From an uncultured Lachnobacterium sp. (GTDB taxonomy: Bacteria; Bacillota; Clostridia; Lachnospirales; Lachnospiraceae), in the NCBI GenBank assembly GCA_937889225.1, contig CALAST010000005.1, forward strand, positions 1 through 5,895: a DNA stretch of 5,895 nucleotides. Direction: 5' to 3'. Shown one piece after another: positions 1 to 5,804 of the stretch. A program made the translations under genes and the position numbers. Each line of letters starts with the position of its first letter. Position 1 is the stretch's first letter. Below the pieces are notes generated by a model. That model searched no databases. It was not told where the DNA came from and worked only from the letters and a program-made list of their open reading frames with translations.

Positions 1-950
1 AAGCAGTTGGCGGACGTTGGAAAATGACAACACCAATGCCGGAAGCAGTAAAAAATATCGTTGTAATGAACGTAAACGAAGTAGAAAAAGTGGCTGCTGA
101 AGTAGATTTCGTATTTTCCGCAGTTGACATGACAAAAGAAGAAATCAAAAAAATCGAAGAAGAATATGCAAAAACAGAAACTCCTGTAGTCTCTAACAAT
201 AGTGCTCACAGATGGACACCGGACGTTCCAATGGTAGTGCCGGAAATTAACCCGGAACATATGAATGTTATCGAATACCAGAAAAAACGTCTTGGAACAA
301 CAAGAGGTTTCGTAGCGGTAAAACCAAACTGCTCTATCCAAAGCTATGCTCCTGTTTTGACAGCATGGAAAGAATTTGAACCATATGAGGTAGTTGCAAC
401 TACATATCAGGCAATTTCCGGTGCAGGAAAGACTTTCAATGAATGGCCGGAAATGGTTGGAAATATCATTCCATACATTGGCGGAGAAGAAGAAAAATCA
501 GAAAAAGAACCGCTTCGTATCTGGGGACATATTGATGAAGAAAAAGGCGAAATCGTACCTGCAACATCACCGGTGATTACTTGTCAATGTATCCGTGTGC
601 CGGTATTGAATGGTCATACAGCAGCAGTATTTGTAAAATTCAAAAAACAGCCAACAAAAGAACAGCTTGTAGAAGCATTAAAGAACTTCAAAGGTGTTCC
701 ACAGGAACTTGAACTTCCAAGTGCTCCAAAGCAGTTCATTCAGTATTTAGAAGAAGACAACAGACCACAGGTTGCGTTGGATGTAGATTATGAAAAAGGT
801 ATGGGCGTTTCCGTAGGTCGTATCAGAGAAGATTCTGTATATGATTGGAAATTTGTCGGCTTATCTCATAATACAGTTCGTGGTGCAGCAGGTGGTGCAG
901 TACTTTGTGCGGAATTATTAAAAGCACAGGGATACATTACAAAGAAATAA
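1..950 (+). CDS. asd: Aspartate-semialdehyde dehydrogenase, archaeal/fungal type (5'-truncated by window edge)
   Basis: This cytoplasmic enzyme reduces aspartyl phosphate to aspartate semialdehyde with NADPH, the branch point towards lysine/diaminopimelate, threonine and methionine. The reading frame is open to the left edge (first full codon at 3). The ATG at 24 is probably internal, because the preceding residues AVGGRWK continue the family alignment. About 315 codons are present; the family is usually about 355-365 residues, so roughly the first 45 residues, with the N-terminal NADP-binding GxxGxxG loop, lie outside. The catalytic cysteine is in PNCS (codon 330-332). The substrate-binding arginine and catalytic histidine are in CIRVPVLNGHT (His codon 615-617). 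QAISGAG and the C-terminal HNTVRGAAGG also match the family. The sequence resembles archaeal/fungal-type enzymes more than the E. coli type. It ends in TAA at 948-950 and a terminator follows directly, so it is the last gene of its transcript. Family identity is secure; subtype is from memory of the family. Confidence 0.95.
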   Translation, partial: AVGGRWKMTTPMPEAVKNIVVMNVNEVEKVAAEVDFVFSAVDMTKEEIKKIEEEYAKTETPVVSNNSAHRWTPDVPMVVPEINPEHMNVIEYQKKRLGTTRGFVAVKPNCSIQSYAPVLTAWKEFEPYEVVATTYQAISGAGKTFNEWPEMVGNIIPYIGGEEEKSEKEPLRIWGHIDEEKGEIVPATSPVITCQCIRVPVLNGHTAAVFVKFKKQPTKEQLVEALKNFKGVPQELELPSAPKQFIQYLEEDNRPQVALDVDYEKGMGVSVGRIREDSVYDWKFVGLSHNTVRGAAGGAVLCAELLKAQGYITKK

Positions 951-976
951 GAAAGATAACTGAGAAATGAAAAACG

Positions 977-1030
977 AACTGACCTCTGTAAGTTAGAACG
1001 AAAAACTAGCGTATGAGAGGTCAGTTTTTT
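977..1030 (+). terminator. Rho-independent terminator after asd
   Basis: A perfect 11-bp inverted repeat (AACTGACCTCT at 977-987, AGAGGTCAGTT at 1016-1026) runs straight into six Ts (1025-1030). The 28-nt interior can fold into a smaller stem (992-996 with 1006-1010, one G-U pair), giving a stacked hairpin. It lies 27 nt after the asd stop codon. The left side is flanked by AAAAACG-like sequence, so a weaker opposite-strand terminator is possible, but no minus-strand gene needs it. Confidence 0.85.
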
Positions 1031-1087
1031 CATAGAGAAGTCAGTTTAGATGTAATACAGAAAATGAAATGAGCATATATGTAAAAT

Positions 1088-1261
1088 TACGTATATTGAA
1101 CGCAGATTGCGTTCACAAAAAAGTAGCGAAGGCGGATTTCAAGGTTACTGTTCACAGGTGACCAGTAACGAGTAAAAATCCATGCAAAATTTGCTTCGCA
1201 AATGGATTTTTACTTGCAAAATTCACATTTTTATACGTACTTAGCAGTAAATGCTAAGTAC
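1088..1261. repeat. Cluster of four inverted repeats in the asd-topB intergenic region; possible small dispersed repeat or structured RNA
   Basis: No gene is evident between 951 and 1314. Four hairpins follow each other. (1) 1097-1104/1108-1115, 8 bp, 3-nt loop. (2) 1144-1155/1158-1169, 12 bp with one mismatch. (3) 1171-1183/1202-1214, 13 bp perfect, around an 18-nt loop that itself contains short GCAAA/TTTGC pairing options. (4) 1237-1246/1252-1261, 10 bp perfect, 5-nt loop. Hairpins 1-3 are bracketed by an 8-bp inverted repeat, TACGTATA at 1088-1095 and TATACGTA at 1232-1239, as in small non-autonomous elements. None is followed by a T tract, so they do not look like ordinary terminators. 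Role and mobility are inference; the palindromes themselves are seen directly. Confidence 0.7.
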
Positions 1262-1305
1262 TGTGTGTATAGTAACATTTCAAGTATCCGCTTTACATGA
1301 AAATT

Positions 1306-1312
1306 AGGAGAG
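1306..1312 (+). promoter_or_regulatory. Ribosome binding site deciding the topB start
   Basis: AGGAGAG lies 4 nt or less before the ATG at 1315, at the short end of normal spacing. The in-frame ATG six codons earlier (1297) has no purine-rich site in front of it (CAAGTATCCGCTTTAC). The protein from 1315 begins MGKSLIITEKPS, which places the TOPRIM glutamate at residue 9 as in classical type IA enzymes. I therefore choose 1315. Confidence 0.75.
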
Positions 1313-1314
1313 AT

Positions 1315-4300
1315 ATGGGAAAATCATTGATTATAACAGAAAAACCGTCTGTAGCACAGGAGTTTGCCAAAGTGCTTCATGTCAGCGGACGAAAAGACGG
1401 ATATATTGAAAATGCGGAGTATGTCATTACCTGGTGCGTAGGACATCTTGTCGGATTAGTATATCCGGAAAGTTATGATGAAAAGTATAAAAAATGGCGA
1501 TTAGAAGATTTGCCATTTTTGCCGGAGAACTATAAATATGGCGTTATTCAAGATGTCAAAAAACAATATGACATTGTACATGAAATGCTGATGCGAAAAG
1601 ACATTGACCGTGTATATTGGGCAGGCGATGCCGGAAAAGAAGGGCAGACTATCGAAGAAAATATCCGAAATTTTGGCGGGGTAAGAGCCGGAATGGAAGA
1701 ACTTCGTGTATGGATTGATTCACAAACGGAAGAAGAAATCTTGCGAGGTATTCGCGAAGCAAAGCCTATGAGTGATTATGCAAATTTAGGTAATTCGGGC
1801 ATTATGCGAACGATAGAAGATTATGCGATGGGTATTAATTTTTCACGTGTCATGTCTGTAAAATATGGAAATTTGCTCAATGATGCAGCAGGCACGAAAA
1901 GTTATACAGCGATTGCAGTTGGTCGTGTTATGACTTGTGTGCTTGGCATGGTTGTGAATCGTGAGCGTGAAATTCGAAATTTTGAGGAAACGCCATTTTA
2001 TCGGGTTGTTGGGAAGTTTGCACAGCTAAAAACAGAAGATGCAGCCAATAGTTTAACAATAGAACAAGCAAAGGGAGTAACAGTAGGAGATTCTTTGGAC
2101 TGCTCCGTTTATGCAGAGTGGAAAGCAGTTGCAGGCTCGAAATATTTTGAGTCCCCTCTTTTATATAAAGAAAATGGCTTCAAAGAAGAAAAGGATGCCC
2201 AAGCACTCATTGATTTTTGTAATGGAAAAGAAGCAAAAGTAAAAGCATTGGAGAAATTCATTACCAAAAAGAAAGCTCCTCTTTTATTTAACTTAGCAGA
2301 GCTTCAGGCAGAGTGTGCAAAGCGTTTTAAAATCAGTCCGGATGAAACACTCCAGGTGGCACAGGATTTATATGAAAAGAAACTGACCACATATCCAAGA
2401 ACGGATGCAAGAGTGCTTTCTACAGCTGTAGCAAAGGAAATTTATAAAAATATCAGCCGGTTGAAAGGATACGAGCTAATGCAAGGTTATGCAGAGCATA
2501 TTTTAGAAACAAAATCGTATGCTTCCATAGCAAAAACACAGTATGTGGATGATAGCAAAGTAACCGACCACTATGCGATTATTCCGACAGGGCAATTATC
2601 CGAACTTAAAAATTTAAATTCTTTGCAAAAAAATGTTTTTGAATTGATTTGCCGTCGTTTTTTAAGTATTTTTTATCCGCCAGCGGAATATGAAAACGTG
2701 AAACTTACAATTGGCGTAGAACGTGAGAGCTTTTTTGCTTCTGCGAAAGCATTGAAAAAGCCGGGATATTTAGAAGTTGCAGGAATACCAAAAAAACGTG
2801 AGGTTATCGAGAAAGATAAAGTTGCAAGCAATCAAGACGTAAATGTAAACAATCAAGATAATACAGATGCGGCAGAAAACGATGAAAACGATGCACAAGA
2901 CCCGCAAATATTGCTGCATCTTGCGGACAAACTTTCAGTAGGCGAACAAATGGGCGTAGAGGGGTATAGCATTCGTCATGGAAAAACATCACCGCCAAAA
3001 CGCTATACATCGGGTTCTATGGTGCTTGCCATGGAAAATGCAGGGCAGCTCATTGAGGAAGAAGAACTTCGCGAGCAAATCAAAGGTTCAGGAATCGGAA
3101 CGTCTGCAACGAGGGCAGAAATTATTAAAAAACTTGTCCGGATTGGTTATTTAAATCTGAATCAAAAGACACAAGTATTAACACCGCAAAATTTGGGTGA
3201 AATGATATTCGAAGTCGTAAATCTGACCGTGCCGGCACTTTTGAATCCAAAGATGACTGCATCATGGGAAAAGGGTTTAGATGGCATTACAAAAGGAACA
3301 GTAGAGTTCGAAGAATATCGCCATAAGTTAGAAGATTATATTCGAAAAGAAACCCAAAAAATGATAGAACAGGACATTCGCACAATTTTAGCAGACCGTA
3401 TTAGTGAATTTGCAGGAAAAAATGCAAGAGCTGCTGCGGCACGAAGGAAAATTGGCATCAAATGCCCAATTTGTGAGGGTGAAATAGTAACAACGCCATT
3501 TGGTTATGGATGTTCTAATTATAAAGCAGATAAATCAGGTTGTCATTTCACGATTGGTGAAATTGCAGGAATCATGCTGAAAGAAGAACAGGTAAAAGAA
3601 CTGTTAGAACATGGTCATACGCAAACGATTCGCGGTTTTAAGTCAAAAGCCAATAAGAAATTTGATGCGATATTAAAATTAAATAAAACAGAAGATGGAA
3701 AAATAACGATTGGATTTGATTTTTCAGACGTAGAACCGCAGATATTACCGGATGTAGTCTGTCCGATGTGTGGAGGACAGATAATAAAAAAATCATTTGG
3801 CTATGGCTGTGCCAACTACAATCAGGCAGACGAAACCAGCTGTCGATTTGCCATTGGCACAATCGCAGGTAAAACATTAAGTGCTTCTGCGGTAAAACAG
3901 CTTTTAACCGAAAAGAAAACAAATACCATTCGTGGTTTTAAATCGAAAACCGGCAAAAAGTTTGATGCATGTCTGATTTTAACAGAGGATGAAAATAAAA
4001 AACCAGTTGTAAAATTCGATTTTGAGCATGTCGAAGCAAAGAAAGTAAAAGATGTTTGCTGCCCACTTTGCAAAGGGGATATCATTGTAACACCATTTGG
4101 GTATGGTTGTTCCAACTACTCTAAAGAAAATCCGGATAGTTGTCGTTTTATGATAGGCAAAATTGCAAGCGTGAAATTAAAAGAAGCACAGGTAAAAGAA
4201 CTTTTGACAAAGGGAAAAACAGGAGTGATAGAAGGATTTGTGGCAAAAACAGGTATGAAATTTGATGCTTCATTGAAACTTACCGAAGATGGAAATATTA

Positions 4301-4578
4301 CCTTTGATTTTCCGGAAAAACCAAAACCGAAAGAAAGTAACATAGAATGTCCGAAATGCCATAAAAAGATGTTAAAAGGGCAATGGCAGTATGAATGTGA
4401 ATGTGGTTTCAAATTGTGGCATACCGTAGCGAAAGTGCCGTTGTCGGAGGAAGTTATAACAGAACTACTTACAAATGGAAGAACAAAAGAAAAAGTAACA
4501 GGATTTACTTCAAAAGCAGGCAATGCATTTGATGCATATTTGAAGTATGAAGAAGATACCATAAAATTTGATTTTTAA
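1315..4578 (+). CDS. topB: DNA topoisomerase III-like type IA topoisomerase with four C-terminal zinc-ribbon repeats
   Basis: This type IA topoisomerase cuts one DNA strand through a 5'-phosphotyrosine link and passes another strand, acting on negative supercoils or joined replication/recombination intermediates. Residue numbers use the 1315 start (1087 aa). The TOPRIM domain is N-terminal: Glu9 in TEKPS, then GDAGKEGQ with Asp105 and Glu109, where Gly107 replaces the second Asp of the usual DxDxE. GRVMT at 203-207 matches the GRVQT motif. The catalytic tyrosine is Tyr360 in TTYPRTD. GIGTSATRAE lies at 593-602. An Asn/Asp/Gln-rich stretch at about 503-531 looks like a flexible insert. From residue 717 to the end come four repeats of about 100 residues, starting with CPxC at 717, 816, 916 and 1012. 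The first three are complete Cys4 ribbons followed by the segment ending in KKFDA-like residues. The protein is much longer than E. coli TopB (about 650 aa) because of these. A palindrome block lies upstream and a terminator downstream, suggesting a single-gene unit. No plasmid or conjugation genes accompany it here, so a housekeeping role is likelier than an element-borne one. Confidence 0.93.
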   Translation: MGKSLIITEKPSVAQEFAKVLHVSGRKDGYIENAEYVITWCVGHLVGLVYPESYDEKYKKWRLEDLPFLPENYKYGVIQDVKKQYDIVHEMLMRKDIDRVYWAGDAGKEGQTIEENIRNFGGVRAGMEELRVWIDSQTEEEILRGIREAKPMSDYANLGNSGIMRTIEDYAMGINFSRVMSVKYGNLLNDAAGTKSYTAIAVGRVMTCVLGMVVNREREIRNFEETPFYRVVGKFAQLKTEDAANSLTIEQAKGVTVGDSLDCSVYAEWKAVAGSKYFESPLLYKENGFKEEKDAQALIDFCNGKEAKVKALEKFITKKKAPLLFNLAELQAECAKRFKISPDETLQVAQDLYEKKLTTYPRTDARVLSTAVAKEIYKNISRLKGYELMQGYAEHILETKSYASIAKTQYVDDSKVTDHYAIIPTGQLSELKNLNSLQKNVFELICRRFLSIFYPPAEYENVKLTIGVERESFFASAKALKKPGYLEVAGIPKKREVIEKDKVASNQDVNVNNQDNTDAAENDENDAQDPQILLHLADKLSVGEQMGVEGYSIRHGKTSPPKRYTSGSMVLAMENAGQLIEEEELREQIKGSGIGTSATRAEIIKKLVRIGYLNLNQKTQVLTPQNLGEMIFEVVNLTVPALLNPKMTASWEKGLDGITKGTVEFEEYRHKLEDYIRKETQKMIEQDIRTILADRISEFAGKNARAAAARRKIGIKCPICEGEIVTTPFGYGCSNYKADKSGCHFTIGEIAGIMLKEEQVKELLEHGHTQTIRGFKSKANKKFDAILKLNKTEDGKITIGFDFSDVEPQILPDVVCPMCGGQIIKKSFGYGCANYNQADETSCRFAIGTIAGKTLSASAVKQLLTEKKTNTIRGFKSKTGKKFDACLILTEDENKKPVVKFDFEHVEAKKVKDVCCPLCKGDIIVTPFGYGCSNYSKENPDSCRFMIGKIASVKLKEAQVKELLTKGKTGVIEGFVAKTGMKFDASLKLTEDGNITFDFPEKPKPKESNIECPKCHKKMLKGQWQYECECGFKLWHTVAKVPLSEEVITELLTNGRTKEKVTGFTSKAGNAFDAYLKYEEDTIKFDF

Positions 4579-4614
4579 AATTATTGGTAATTGTGATTCA
4601 GAAAAATTTTTATC

Positions 4615-4663
4615 GCCTGTACATAAAAAAACAAAAGATTTTATGTACAGGCAATTATTTTTT
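4615..4663 (+). terminator. Rho-independent terminator after topB
   Basis: A perfect 14-bp inverted repeat (GCCTGTACATAAAA at 4615-4628, TTTTATGTACAGGC at 4639-4652) has a 10-nt A-rich loop and is followed by AATTATTTTTT. It begins 36 nt after the topB stop. The left flank GAAAAATTTTTATC is also A/T rich, so it could act in both directions. Confidence 0.88.
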
Positions 4664-4698
4664 CCATCAAATCTTACGAATTTTATCAAGTGAAATCT

Positions 4699-4797
4699 AT
4701 GAAATTAGTAGAATACGATATTGACAAAAGTGGTAAAAAAGCGGTAAATTTGTATCGGATATTAGAAGACTTTAATTCTTATTTTTATATAGCATAA
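4699..4797 (+). CDS. Doubtful 32-residue small ORF
   Basis: ATG at 4699 to TAA at 4795-4797 would encode a 32-residue, charged then aromatic peptide starting MKLVEYDIDKSG and ending in YFYIA. The frame is also open upstream to about 4663. No good Shine-Dalgarno sequence precedes the ATG (CAAGTGAAATCT), and I recognise no family. It has no signal peptide or membrane segment. It could be a decayed gene fragment, a leader peptide or chance; the -35-like TTGACA at 4721 lies inside it. It sits alone between the topB terminator and the next gene. Confidence 0.15.
   Translation: MKLVEYDIDKSGKKAVNLYRILEDFNSYFYIA
4721..4750 (+). promoter_or_regulatory. Possible promoter for the hexapeptide-repeat gene
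   Basis: A perfect TTGACA (4721-4726) is followed after 18 nt by TAAATT (4745-4750), matching four of six positions of TATAAT. It would leave an AT-rich leader of roughly 160 nt before the ATG at 4917. No better pair was seen closer to the gene: TATTAT at 4888-4893 would put the transcript start on top of the ribosome binding site. The rest of the 4664-4916 gap shows no other clear feature. Confidence 0.3.
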
Positions 4798-4900
4798 GAG
4801 TTCTGTTAATATCATATAAGTTCTATGAAAAATTCAAAGCTAACTTATTTGTGTACAAAAATATTAGTTTTGGATGATTACAAATTTTATTATGAAATTA

Positions 4901-4907
4901 AGAAAGG
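4901..4907 (+). promoter_or_regulatory. Ribosome binding site of the hexapeptide-repeat gene
   Basis: AGAAAGG with a 9-nt gap to the ATG at 4917 supports that start. An overlapping ATG frame from 4825 has no comparable site. Confidence 0.7.
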
Positions 4908-4916
4908 CAATTATTT

Positions 4917-5594
4917 ATGGAAAATGCAAAAATTTGTAACAATTACAATTTAGATGAAACCATCGCAAAAGAGTATTTAGCACAGTTTACGTATCCTTGG
5001 GAAGCGTTAAAAGGCATTAGTGATTATATTAAAGAATTAGGTCCAACATTAGATAAAGAAATTTTTGAAGAAAAAGGCGAAAATATATGGATTGCAAAAT
5101 CAGCTAAGGTAGCACCAACCGCATGTTTAAACGGACCGCTTATTATTGACGAAGATGCAGAAATCCGTCATTGTGCATTCATTCGTGGTAGTGCAATTAT
5201 CGGAAAAGGTTCTGTAGTAGGAAATTCTACAGAAATCAAAAATGATATTATTTTTAACGGTGTACAAGTACCACATTATAACTATGTCGGTGATTCCATT
5301 TTAGGTTATAAATCCCATATGGGTGCAGGTTCTATTACATCAAATGTAAAATCCGATAAATCACTTGTTGTAGTAAAAGATGTGTATGACACAAAAGAAG
5401 AAATTGCTACAGGTTTAAAGAAATTTGGTGCAATGCTTGGTGATTATGTGGAAGTTGGTTGCAATTCCGTATTAAATCCGGGTACAGTAATCGGAAAAAA
5501 CAGCAATATTTACCCTGTTTCCATGGTACGTGGCGTGATTCCGGCAAATTCTATTTATAAAAATAAGAATGAAGTAGTATTGAAAAACTGCTAA
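4917..5594 (+). CDS. GlmU-like left-handed beta-helix protein (hexapeptide-repeat acyltransferase family, no uridylyltransferase domain)
   Basis: The 225-residue cytoplasmic protein has an alpha-helical N-terminal region of about 55 residues (YPWEALKGISDYIKEL) and then irregular hexapeptide turns such as IWIAKSAKVAP, AEIRHCAFIRG and AIIGKGSVVG. This is the left-handed beta-helix of trimeric acyltransferases. VPHYNYVGDSILG followed by HMGAGSITSN resembles the GlmU acetyltransferase core, where HLTYLGD and NIGAGTIT occur; His120 aligns with the catalytic His of GlmU. A second set of turns (VEVGCNSVLNPGTVIG, NIYPVSMVRGVIP) closes the helix. The N-terminal nucleotidyltransferase domain of true GlmU is absent, so it should not be called a bifunctional enzyme or a pyrophosphorylase even though relatives often carry that name. 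Substrate is unknown: a sugar nucleotide or sugar phosphate acyl acceptor is plausible, and a non-catalytic role cannot be excluded. No partner gene is adjacent within the same unit. A clear terminator was not found after it. Confidence 0.85.
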   Translation: MENAKICNNYNLDETIAKEYLAQFTYPWEALKGISDYIKELGPTLDKEIFEEKGENIWIAKSAKVAPTACLNGPLIIDEDAEIRHCAFIRGSAIIGKGSVVGNSTEIKNDIIFNGVQVPHYNYVGDSILGYKSHMGAGSITSNVKSDKSLVVVKDVYDTKEEIATGLKKFGAMLGDYVEVGCNSVLNPGTVIGKNSNIYPVSMVRGVIPANSIYKNKNEVVLKNC

Positions 5595-5669
5595 GAGAAT
5601 AGGGAATTGTATTTAGTGTGATTAGCAAAATGACCAATGTAGGCAGATTAAATTGGAACAATATCCAAA

Positions 5670-5691
5670 TTTGACAAATTTTTGACAAATT
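5670..5691. repeat. Exact 11-bp tandem duplication (TTTGACAAATT x2)
   Basis: TTTGACAAATT occurs at 5670-5680 and again at 5681-5691 with no gap, so identical faces repeat about one helical turn apart. Each copy contains TTGACA. The first copy also lies in a 15-bp palindrome, AAATTTG-A-CAAATTT (5667-5681). It may be a pair of regulator sites or alternative -35 elements, but neither TTGACA has a good -10 at 16-18 nt. Confidence 0.55.
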
Positions 5692-5733
5692 GCATGTTTG
5701 GACTGGACTTATAGTCAAAAATGTGCGAAAATA

Positions 5734-5759
5734 TTGTTAGTATGTTAAATTACTAACAA
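5734..5759. promoter_or_regulatory. Palindromic operator candidate before the 5805 gene
   Basis: TTGTTAGTA (5734-5742) and TACTAACAA (5751-5759) form a perfect 9-bp inverted repeat around 8 nt. Size and symmetry suit a dimeric repressor or activator. The right arm overlaps the best -35 position of the proposed promoter for the next gene. It is not followed by a T tract, so a terminator for the preceding gene is less likely. The regulator is unknown; an Rrf2-type factor would fit a Fe-S gene but I cannot match a consensus. Confidence 0.55.
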
Positions 5760-5779
5760 AGTAATGACAAATATACAAT
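5750..5779 (+). promoter_or_regulatory. Probable promoter of the 5805 gene
   Basis: TACAAT at 5774-5779 matches five of six -10 positions. The best -35 at normal spacing is TTACTA (5750-5755, 18-nt spacer), only three of six matches and inside the palindrome's right arm. Transcription would start near 5786, giving a leader of about 20 nt that just includes the AAAGGAG site at 5791-5797. A weak -35 under a palindrome suggests regulated expression. Confidence 0.45.
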
Positions 5780-5804
5780 AGCGTAATGCGAAAGGAGTCT
5801 TATA

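Noticed and set aside
394..576. 60-codon + strand ORF inside asd
   Set aside because: It is a shadow frame within a clearly conserved asd coding sequence and has no ribosome binding site.
1097..1261. CRISPR array or tRNA in the hairpin block
   Set aside because: The inverted repeats differ from each other, there are no regular direct repeats with spacers, and no cloverleaf or TTC-loop signature is present.
1214..1273. Promoter-like boxes (TTGCAA, TATACG, TATAGT) before topB
   Set aside because: No pair has acceptable spacing: TATAGT at 1268-1273 has no -35 at 16-18 nt and the others overlap the hairpins. A topB promoter must exist or lie upstream, but I cannot place it.
1297..1314. Upstream ATG as the topB start
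   Set aside because: It lacks a Shine-Dalgarno sequence, and the AGGAG would fall inside the coding region. The family N-terminus begins at the 1315 ATG.
2804..4562. Several minus-strand ORFs of 68-148 codons opposite topB
   Set aside because: They lie antisense to conserved topoisomerase sequence. Three of them overlap the C-terminal repeats, whose repeated DNA produces recurring open antisense frames with similar peptides. No ribosome binding sites or family resemblance seen.
4786..4829. Imperfect direct repeat (ATAAGAGTTCT / ATAAGTTCT) before the hexapeptide-repeat gene
   Set aside because: Short, gapped and in very AT-rich sequence, so chance similarity is likely.
4825..4953. 42-codon ORF overlapping the start of the hexapeptide-repeat gene
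   Set aside because: It runs out of frame over the ribosome binding site and start of a well-supported gene, has no site of its own, and matches nothing recognised.
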